Shown here: positions 7,307-13,428 of the stretch, in pieces | Position numbering within the stretch: the first letter of the stretch is position 1 | Layout of the letters: each line of letters begins with the position of its first letter | The notes under the pieces: model-generated | The model's database searches: none | The model's input: only the letters and a program-made list of their open reading frames with translations | What the model was told of the DNA's origin: nothing | Assembly (NCBI RefSeq): GCF_014648775.1 | Contig: NZ_BMRT01000005.1 | Coordinates: forward strand, 186,001 to 250,000 | DNA length: 64,000 nucleotides | Origin: Streptomyces abikoensis | Lineage (GTDB): Bacteria; Actinomycetota; Actinomycetes; Streptomycetales; Streptomycetaceae | Direction: 5' to 3' | Translations under genes and position numbers: made by a program

Positions 7307-8728
7307 ATGTCCGAGTCCGCCACGTCCGGGTTCACCGCGGACGTCCTGGTCGTAGGGGCCGGTCCGACCGGCCTCCTCCTCGCCGGCGATCTCGCCGCCG
7401 CGGGCGTGCGGGTCGTGGTGCTGGAGAAGCGCGCCGAGGAATCCAACCTCACCCGCGCCTTCGCCATCCACGCGCGCACCCTGGAGGTGCTCGACGCCCG
7501 CGCGCTCGCCGAGCCGCTGATCGCGACCGGCACGTTCATTCCCGGCGTACGGCTCCCCGGCGGCGCCCGCGTCGAGATGACCGCCCTCGACAGCCGCTTC
7601 GCCGGCGTCCTGATCACCCCCCAGTACGAACTGGAAGGGCTGCTGGAGAAGCGCGCGCTCGCGGCCGGCGCCGAGATCCGGCGCGGCGCGCGGGTGACCG
7701 GGCTGCGGCAGGACGCGGACGGCGTCGACGTGGACGTGGCGCCCGCCGAGGAGGGCGGGGAGCCCGTCATCCTCCGGGGCCGCTATGTCGTCGGCACGGA
7801 CGGGGTGCGCAGTGCCGTCCGCGAGGCGATCGGCATGCCCTTCCCGGGGCAGGCCGTCCTGCGCTCGGTCATGCTCGCCGACGTCCGGCTGGACGCCGCG
7901 CCGGACGAGGTGCCCGCCTTCAAGGGGACGACCGAGTGCTTCGCGATCGTCGTCCCCTTCGGCGACGGCTGGTACCGCGTCATCGCCTGGGACCGGAACG
8001 CGGATCTGCCCTCCAGCGCCCCCGTCGACTTCGAGAACCTCAAGGCCGTCACCCGCACCGCCTTCGGCAAGGACTTCGGCATGCGCGACCCCCGCTGGAC
8101 CTCGCGCTTCCACAGCGACGAACGCCAGGTGCCGCGCTACCGGGACGGCCGGGTCTTCCTCGCGGGCGACGCCGCGCACGTCCACTCCCCGGCCGGCGGC
8201 CTGGGCCTCAACGCGGGCGTCCAGGACGCCGCCAACCTCGGCTGGAAGCTCGCCGCCGCCCTCGCCGGCCGGGGCGGCGAACGCCTCCTCGACAGCTACC
8301 ACGAGGAGCGGCACCCGGTCGGCGCGATGGTGCTGCGCATCAGCGGCGCCCTCATCCGCGCGGTCCTGGCGTCCACGCCGCTCACCAGGGGCGTGCGCAA
8401 CGCGGTGGGCACCGTGGCCCGCCTCGCACCGTTCGCGGTGCGCCGGGCGGCGCTCTACGTCTCCGGCATCGGCATCCACTACCCGGCCCCGCCCGGCTCC
8501 CACCCCCTGGCGGGCCACCGGGCCCCGGACCTGCCCCTGGCGGAGCTGGACGGCCACCCCTCACGCCTGTACGAGGCACTCCGGGCGGGCACGTACGTCC
8601 GGGTGGTGCCGAGGAAGGCCGACGTGAAGGCCGAGCCCGGCGTCCTGACGGTGACCCGCGCGGACGCCCAGCGCACCACCCTCCTCGTCCGCCCGGACGG
8701 CTACGTGGAGTCGGCGTCGGAGGGCTGA
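7307..8728 (+). CDS. FAD-dependent aromatic hydroxylase/monooxygenase
   Basis: 473 residues of the PHBH/TetX-like flavoprotein monooxygenase family, using FAD and NAD(P)H to hydroxylate aromatic or polyketide substrates. Seen: the Rossmann GxGxxG in LVVGAGPTGLLLAGDLA (residues about 10-25), the DG motif in VVGTDGVRSAVREAIG, and the GD motif in VFLAGDAAHVHSPAGG with LNAGVQDAANLGWKL after it. The C-terminal thioredoxin-like domain is short and poorly conserved. ATG 7307 follows GGGAGG. The 3' end has a 16-base tandem duplication including the stop codon (8714-8745). Related enzymes degrade rifampicin or tetracycline, or act in polyketide pathways; the substrate here is unknown. Confidence 0.88.
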   Translation: MSESATSGFTADVLVVGAGPTGLLLAGDLAAAGVRVVVLEKRAEESNLTRAFAIHARTLEVLDARALAEPLIATGTFIPGVRLPGGARVEMTALDSRFAGVLITPQYELEGLLEKRALAAGAEIRRGARVTGLRQDADGVDVDVAPAEEGGEPVILRGRYVVGTDGVRSAVREAIGMPFPGQAVLRSVMLADVRLDAAPDEVPAFKGTTECFAIVVPFGDGWYRVIAWDRNADLPSSAPVDFENLKAVTRTAFGKDFGMRDPRWTSRFHSDERQVPRYRDGRVFLAGDAAHVHSPAGGLGLNAGVQDAANLGWKLAAALAGRGGERLLDSYHEERHPVGAMVLRISGALIRAVLASTPLTRGVRNAVGTVARLAPFAVRRAALYVSGIGIHYPAPPGSHPLAGHRAPDLPLAELDGHPSRLYEALRAGTYVRVVPRKADVKAEPGVLTVTRADAQRTTLLVRPDGYVESASEG

Positions 8729-8745
8729 GGCGTCGGAGGGCTGAG
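8714..8745. repeat. 16-base tandem duplication across a stop codon
   Basis: GCGTCGGAGGGCTGAG occurs at 8714-8729 and again at 8730-8745 without change. The first copy contains the TGA stop (8726-8728) of the monooxygenase, so the second copy lies just downstream. Confidence 0.9.
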
Positions 8746-8808
8746 GCCGGGGCCGCCCCACCCGAATCCGCCCGGCCGGGGCGCCCGCACGGCACCCCGG
8801 CCGGTGGG

Positions 8809-9612
8809 TCACTCGGTGGTCGTCGACGTACTGGTCGCCTGCAGCACCCCGAACGTCGCCCCGAACGGGTCGCGGAGCATCGCCACGCGGGCCACGCCCG
8901 GGACGTCGATCGGTGGGATGAGCGTCTCGGCGCCGCGTTCCGTGGCCGTCGTCGCCACGCCGTCGCAGTCGCGGGTCGCGAAGTACGGGTGCCATTCGGA
9001 GCGTGAGCCCGCTGCCAGGTTTTCGGGGAGCAGTTGCATGATGGCGCCGTGCTGGGCCTCCCGGCCGGAGCCGGAGGGGGAGATGATGGCGAGGACGTGG
9101 GTGCCGACCTCGATCTCCCAGCCGGTGTCCCAGGGGAGGACCGCGCCGTAGAAGGCCTTGGCGGCGGCCGCGTCCGTGGTGTAGAGCTCGGTCCAGCTGA
9201 GCGCGCCGGCGGTGTTGATCGCGTCCAGGGAGTCGACCTCGCGCGGCTGCCAGACGGCGAAGCGGGCGCCGGTCGGGTCGGTGAAGCCGGCCGCGCGGCC
9301 GGCCATCAGGACGTCGTGGGCCGGGAAGCGGACCGTGCCGCCCGCCTGCTCCACGGCCTTGGCCGTGGCGTCGGCGTCCGCGGTGCGGAAGTAGATCTGC
9401 CACTCGGCGGCCGTGCCGGCCTCCGCCAGCGGGCCGCAGCTCGCCACGGTCCTCCCGGCCAGGCGGAAGAGCCCGAACTCCCGTTCCTCCGGCCCCACGG
9501 GCTCGTACCGCCAGCCGAAGACGTCGCCGTAGAAGGCGGCGGACGCGGCGGCGTCCGGGGTCGTGAGGCCGAGCCAGTTGGGCCCGCCCGGTACCTGCGT
9601 CGCTGTGAGCAT
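8809..9612 (-). CDS. VOC family protein, two glyoxalase-type domains
   Basis: 267 residues built from two repeats of the vicinal-oxygen-chelate fold: the first covers about residues 10-125 (PNWLGLTTPDAAASAAFYGDVFGW to DPTGARFAVWQP), the second about 137-260 (LSWTELYTTDAAAAKAFYGAVL to DPFGATFGVLQ). One polypeptide can thus form the usual paired module. Such proteins are common in Streptomyces as hydroxylase- or glyoxalase-like enzymes or resistance proteins; the metal ligands are not all obvious. Transcribed toward the monooxygenase. Specific function unknown. Confidence 0.85.
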   Translation of the reverse strand: MLTATQVPGGPNWLGLTTPDAAASAAFYGDVFGWRYEPVGPEEREFGLFRLAGRTVASCGPLAEAGTAAEWQIYFRTADADATAKAVEQAGGTVRFPAHDVLMAGRAAGFTDPTGARFAVWQPREVDSLDAINTAGALSWTELYTTDAAAAKAFYGAVLPWDTGWEIEVGTHVLAIISPSGSGREAQHGAIMQLLPENLAAGSRSEWHPYFATRDCDGVATTATERGAETLIPPIDVPGVARVAMLRDPFGATFGVLQATSTSTTTE

Positions 9613-9699
9613 GACGAACTCCTCGTCCTCGGCAACTCCCGCACGCCAACCCCCTGAGCATGCCCACCCGGAGGCCCCGACTCGCCCGGGCCGGCCCCC

Positions 9700-9747
9700 G
9701 GGTCGGCTCCCGGGTCGGCTCCCGGGTCGGCTCCCGGGTCGGCTCTC
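9700..9747. repeat. Four tandem 12-base repeats
   Basis: GGGTCGGCTCCC is repeated at 9700, 9712, 9724 and 9736, the last copy with one change (CTCTC). It fills the gap between the VOC gene start and the end of the SnoaL-like gene and encodes nothing recognisable. Confidence 0.9.
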
Positions 9748-9751
9748 CGGG

Positions 9752-10183
9752 TCAGTCCGCCGTCGGCCAGTCCCAGCCCAACTGCAGGAACATCCCCAGG
9801 CGGTCGCTCACCGCGCGTATCTCGGAGATCAGGCCGTCCCTCAGCGTGAACATCCAGATCTGCTCCACCTCGAACGAGCGGTGTGTCGGCTCCGGCATCC
9901 GGGGGTGCCGGCCCGTGTGCGTGCCGCTGACGAGCAGTCGCGCCACCACCGTGTCGCCCTCGGCGACGAGCTGCCGAGGGGCCATCCTTCCCGCACCGAA
10001 CGCCTCCAGCTGCTGCCGAAAGCCCTCGAAGGCGGCGCCCGGCTCGTCCGGCTCGCCATGAATGATCTTGTTGTGGTCGATGACGTCGGCCGCCATGTAG
10101 CGCGGGAAGTCGGCGATCCGCCGCTCGTTCAGCGCCTGGAAGAAATCCAGCACGACATCCTTGTTGGCCCGCTCCGCACTCAT
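9752..10183 (-). CDS. SnoaL-like/ester cyclase-type protein
   Basis: About 143 residues with the SnoaL-like cone fold pattern: KDVVLDFFQALNERRIADFPRYMAADVIDHN at the start, VVARLLVSGTHTG in the middle, and VEQIWMFTLRDGLISEIRAVSDRLGMFLQLGW at the end. This fold serves polyketide cyclases but also many isomerases and small-molecule-binding proteins. Start ATG 10183 has GGGG upstream; ATG 10198 is in frame and would place the operator at 10200 directly against a leaderless start. It diverges from a TetR gene over a region with two identical-type operators, so it is probably that regulator's target. Confidence 0.75.
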   Translation of the reverse strand: MSAERANKDVVLDFFQALNERRIADFPRYMAADVIDHNKIIHGEPDEPGAAFEGFRQQLEAFGAGRMAPRQLVAEGDTVVARLLVSGTHTGRHPRMPEPTHRSFEVEQIWMFTLRDGLISEIRAVSDRLGMFLQLGWDWPTAD

Positions 10184-10199
10184 CCTCGCCCCACCCATT

Positions 10200-10248
10200 C
10201 TTACGCTGTAAGTGTTCGTCGCCGATCACTCTGCCCTTACGATGTAAG
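10200..10248. promoter_or_regulatory. Two CTTAC-N3-GTAAG operators in a divergent promoter
   Basis: CTTAC-GCT-GTAAG (10200-10212) and CTTAC-GAT-GTAAG (10236-10248) are the same palindrome with a 3-base spacer, centres 36 bases apart, between the SnoaL-like gene and the TetR gene. The position and shape fit TetR-family operators controlling both directions (autorepression plus target repression). Confidence 0.7.
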
Positions 10249-10276
10249 AAAGTCAACGCCGAGCGAAGGCCGATTC

Positions 10277-10987
10277 ATGACCAGCAAGCGCACCCGAGGC
10301 GAACGCGCGGGCCTGACCAGGGAAATCGTCCTCGACGCCGCCCTGGAGCTCATCGACCGCGAGGGGCGCGCGGCGCTGACGATGCGCCGTCTGGGCGCCG
10401 AGCTCGGCGTCGAGGCGATGACCCTCTACCACCACGTGCCCAACAAGGACGCCCTGCTCGACGGCCTCGTGGAGCGAGTCTTCGCGGAGGCCCTGCCCCT
10501 TCCCGCACCTGACGACAGGGACAGGGACGACAGGAGCAGGGACAGGGACAGGGAGGAGAAAGGCGCGGACTGGCGTGCCTTCCTGCGCGCCTACGCCGGC
10601 TCCCTGCGCGCGGCCCTGCTCCGCCACCCCGGCGTCCTCCCCCTGGTCACCGGCCGCCCCGCCGTCACCCCGGCGACCCTCGACGCCGTCGAGCGCGGGC
10701 TGCGCACCCTGACCGCGGCGGGCTTCGCCCTGGGACCGGCCGTCGACGCCCTCAACGCCCTCTCCCTCTTCGTCGTGGGCCACACCGCCGCGGAAGCCGA
10801 CGCGCTTCCCGCGACATCCGAAGCCGCCCCCGGCACCACCGCCTGGCTCGCCGAACTCGACTGCGAGCGCTACCCGCTGGTCGTCGAAGCGGCCGGCACC
10901 GGAGCGGGCACGGACGACGCCGAGCGGTTCGGCTTCGCCGTCGACGCCATGCTCACCGGCTTCGGCGCGGCCGCCGGGCTCGCGTAG
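10277..10987 (+). CDS. TetR-family repressor
   Basis: 236 residues. The HTH is in residues about 15-60 (REIVLDAALELIDREGRAALTMRRLGAELGVEAMTLYHHV), followed by a C-terminal domain of the TetR_C class seen in tetracycline-repressor-like proteins. An odd Asp/Arg low-complexity insert (DDRDRDDRSRDRDREE, about residues 78-93), encoded by GACAGGGAC-type repeats at about 10515-10558, sits between the two domains. It diverges from the SnoaL-like gene and has two matched operators upstream, so it very likely represses itself and that gene. Inducer unknown. Confidence 0.88.
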   Translation: MTSKRTRGERAGLTREIVLDAALELIDREGRAALTMRRLGAELGVEAMTLYHHVPNKDALLDGLVERVFAEALPLPAPDDRDRDDRSRDRDREEKGADWRAFLRAYAGSLRAALLRHPGVLPLVTGRPAVTPATLDAVERGLRTLTAAGFALGPAVDALNALSLFVVGHTAAEADALPATSEAAPGTTAWLAELDCERYPLVVEAAGTGAGTDDAERFGFAVDAMLTGFGAAAGLA

Positions 10988-11042
10988 GCGCGGCGGCCGC
11001 GCCGGTCCCGGACGCGCCACGCGGCGATGGCAGGCTTGGGGC

Positions 11043-12095
11043 ATGCGTCCCTTCCGTCCCGCCCTCGCCGCCGCCGTCCTGGGAATCGCCGCGTCGGCCC
11101 TGCTCCTCCCGTCGGGCGTCCTCCCGCCGGGCACCACGCCCGCGCGCGCCGACGGGAGCGGCCCCGAGACGCCCTCCGGCTTCACCATCGAGGACCCCCG
11201 CATCAAGGAGTCCAGCGGCCTAGCCGCCAGCCGGGCCCACCCCGGCGTCTACTGGACGCACAACGACAGCGGCGACGGCCCGTACGTCTACGCCGTGGAC
11301 AGCCGGACCGGGCGCACGATCGCCCGGGTGACGCTCGACGGCGTCGACGCCCGGGACGTCGAGGCGATCTCCCTCGGCCCCGACGGGAACATCTACCTGG
11401 GCGACATCGGCGACAACCTCGGCGGCACCTGGCCCGACGTCCGCGTCCACCGCTTCCCCGAGCCGAAGGAGCTCACGGGCGACATCACCGTCACCCCCAC
11501 CACCTACACCGTCCGCTACGAGGACGGGCCGCGCGACGCCGAGTCCCTGATGGTCCACCCCCGCACCGGCCGGGTCTACATCGTCAGCAAGAAGCAGTCG
11601 GGGAAGGGGGCCCTCTACGAGGCCCCGGAGCCGCTCTCCGCGTCCGGCGTGAACACGTTCCGCCGCGTCGCCGACATCGACGTATGGGCCACGGACGCGG
11701 CGTTCTCCCCCGACGGCACCCGGCTCGTCGTCCGCGGCTACTTCGACGCCCGCGTCTACCGCTGGGAGAACGGCCGCCCGGTGAAGGAGCTCGGCCGCCC
11801 CGTCGTGCCCCTGCAACGCCAGGGCGAGTCGGTGACGTTCACCCCCGACGGCCGGACGCTGATGTACGGCTCGGAGGGCGCCCGCAGCAAGGTCGTCCCG
11901 ATCGAGCTCGGCGACGAGCTCCTGCCGGACAGCGTCGCGAAGCGAAAAGGGGAGGACAAGGCCGGTGCCGGGCAGGCCGCCGACGTGGGCTCGGACGGCG
12001 GCCCCCACACCCTGACCCTCGGAGCCGGCGCCCTCGCCGTCGTGGCCGTCGCGGCCCTCGGCCTCCGCCGGCTGTTCCGGCGGCGTACCGCCTAA
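11043..12095 (+). CDS. Secreted propeller-like protein with C-terminal membrane anchor
   Basis: 350 residues. Residues 1-37 are a Sec signal peptide (RPFRPALAAAVLGIAASALLL, cleavage near ARA-DG). The body contains repeated strands of the kind seen in beta-propellers (SSGLAASRAHPGVYWTHNDSG, VEAISLGPDGNIYLGDIGDN, WATDAAFSPDGTRLVVRGY, GESVTFTPDGRTLMYGSEG). A hydrophobic segment (TLTLGAGALAVVAVAALGL) followed by RRLFRRR ends the protein, giving an anchor with the domain outside the cell. No catalytic motif was recognised. Conserved-hypothetical type; function unknown. Confidence 0.8.
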   Translation: MRPFRPALAAAVLGIAASALLLPSGVLPPGTTPARADGSGPETPSGFTIEDPRIKESSGLAASRAHPGVYWTHNDSGDGPYVYAVDSRTGRTIARVTLDGVDARDVEAISLGPDGNIYLGDIGDNLGGTWPDVRVHRFPEPKELTGDITVTPTTYTVRYEDGPRDAESLMVHPRTGRVYIVSKKQSGKGALYEAPEPLSASGVNTFRRVADIDVWATDAAFSPDGTRLVVRGYFDARVYRWENGRPVKELGRPVVPLQRQGESVTFTPDGRTLMYGSEGARSKVVPIELGDELLPDSVAKRKGEDKAGAGQAADVGSDGGPHTLTLGAGALAVVAVAALGLRRLFRRRTA

Positions 12096-12156
12096 GCGCT
12101 CCACTGGAAGCCCGGCGAGTCATCCGCGGGTGCGTCGTGGCTGGTCACGCAGTTCC

Positions 12157-12177
12157 CCGCGCCCCTTCGGGGCGCGG
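12157..12177. terminator. Hairpin terminator between convergent genes
   Basis: CCGCGCCCC (12157-12165) pairs with GGGGCGCGG (12169-12177) around a TTC loop, between the convergent ends of the secreted propeller gene and serC. This is a very common Streptomyces terminator form and can act in both directions; no U tract follows. Confidence 0.75.
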
Positions 12178-12185
12178 CCCCCGCC

Positions 12186-13307
12186 TCAGCCCAGCCGCTC
12201 GATCACATAATCCACGCACGCCGTCAGCGCCTCGACGTCCGCCGGGTCGATCGCCGGGAACATCGCCACCCGCAGCTGGTTGCGGCCCAGCTTGCGGTAC
12301 GGCTCGGTGTCGACGACGCCGTTGGCCCGCAGGGCCTTGGCGACGGCCGCCGCGTCCACGTCGTCCGAGAAGTCGATCGTGCCGATGACCGCCGACCGCT
12401 TCGCCGGGTCCGCGACGAACGGGGACGCGTACTTGGACGCCTCCGCCCAGCCGTACAGCGTCCGCGCCGACGTCGCCGTGCGCCGCACCGCCCAGTCCAG
12501 GCCGCCCTGGCCGTTGAGCCACTCCAGCTGCTGGTTCAGCAGGAACAGGGTGGAGAGGGCGGGGGTGTTGTACGTCTGGTTCTTCAGGGAGTTGTCGATC
12601 GCCGTCGGCAGCGAGAAGAACTCCGGGACGTGCCGCCCGGACGCGTGGATCCGCGCCGCCCGCTCCAGGGCCGCCGGGGAGAAGACCGCCAGCCACAGGC
12701 CGCCGTCGGCGGCGAAGGACTTCTGCGGGGCGAAGTAGTAGACGTCGCTCTGGGCGATGTCCACGGGCAGGCCGCCCGCGCCGGACGTGGCGTCGACCAG
12801 CACCAGCGCGCCCTCGTCGGCGCCCGCGACGCGCTTGACGGGCGCGGCGACACCGGTGGAGGTCTCGTTGTGGGTGAGGGCGTAGACGTCGACGCCCGCC
12901 TCCGCCTCCGGCTCCGGGTGGGTGCCCGGCTCGGAGGAGATCACCGTCGGCTCGGCCAGCCAGGGCGCCAGCTTCGCGGCCTTGGCGAACTTCGACGAGA
13001 ACTCGCCGAAGGACAGGTGCTGCGACTTGGACTCGATGAGACCGTGCGTGGCGATGTCCCAGAACGCGGTGGAGCCGCCGTTGCCGAGGATCACCTCGTA
13101 GCCCTCGGGGAGGGAGAAGAGCTCCCGGATGCCGTCGCGCACGCTGCCGACCAGGTTCTTCACCGGGGCCTGGCGGTGGGACGTGCCGAGGAGGGAGGTG
13201 CCGGTCGCGGCCAGGGCGTCGAGCGCCTCCGTCCGCACCTTGGACGGGCCCGCGCCGAAACGACCGTCGGCGGGCTTGATGTCAGCGGGAATCTGGATAT
13301 CAGCCAC
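12186..13307 (-). CDS. serC: Phosphoserine aminotransferase
   Basis: 373 residues of the actinobacterial class V aminotransferase SerC, a PLP enzyme making phosphoserine from 3-phosphohydroxypyruvate and glutamate in serine biosynthesis (also used in B6 synthesis elsewhere). The N-terminus IQIPADIKPADGRFGAGPSK is characteristic, with LLGTSHRQAPVKNLVG and FSLPEGYEVILGNGGSTAFWD following. The PLP lysine is in VYYFAPQKSFAADGGLW (about residue 195) after LVDATSGAGGLP. Full length. It stands alone, convergent with the upstream secreted protein. Confidence 0.95.
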   Translation of the reverse strand: MADIQIPADIKPADGRFGAGPSKVRTEALDALAATGTSLLGTSHRQAPVKNLVGSVRDGIRELFSLPEGYEVILGNGGSTAFWDIATHGLIESKSQHLSFGEFSSKFAKAAKLAPWLAEPTVISSEPGTHPEPEAEAGVDVYALTHNETSTGVAAPVKRVAGADEGALVLVDATSGAGGLPVDIAQSDVYYFAPQKSFAADGGLWLAVFSPAALERAARIHASGRHVPEFFSLPTAIDNSLKNQTYNTPALSTLFLLNQQLEWLNGQGGLDWAVRRTATSARTLYGWAEASKYASPFVADPAKRSAVIGTIDFSDDVDAAAVAKALRANGVVDTEPYRKLGRNQLRVAMFPAIDPADVEALTACVDYVIERLG

Positions 13308-13370
13308 GGCCGCAGCCTAGTCCGTGCCTTCTGCCTGCGGAAACGTCCCGTCCACCCGATGAGACGATTC

Positions 13371-13410
13371 CGCCGGTAACCTCCCCGGTCCGCCGGTAAC
13401 CTCCCCGGTC
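13371..13410. repeat. Perfect 20-base tandem duplication
   Basis: CGCCGGTAACCTCCCCGGTC occurs at 13371-13390 and 13391-13410 without mismatch, in the short divergent promoter region between serC and the FAD/Fe-S oxidoreductase. It could duplicate a regulatory element or be a replication slippage product. Confidence 0.9.
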
Positions 13411-13428
13411 CGGGGGAAGGGTGATCGT

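Noticed and set aside
7124..8557. A 477-codon frame antisense to the monooxygenase
   Set aside because: Gly/Ala/Arg-biased translation without motifs; the + strand has all three flavoprotein motifs.
9700..9747. CRISPR-like array
   Set aside because: The 12-base units are contiguous with no spacers and no cas genes are present.
7307..12095. A secondary-metabolite gene cluster (monooxygenase, VOC, SnoaL-like, TetR)
   Set aside because: These tailoring-like families occur, but no core synthase, carrier protein or prenyl/terpene enzyme is present and the genes are in separate transcription units.
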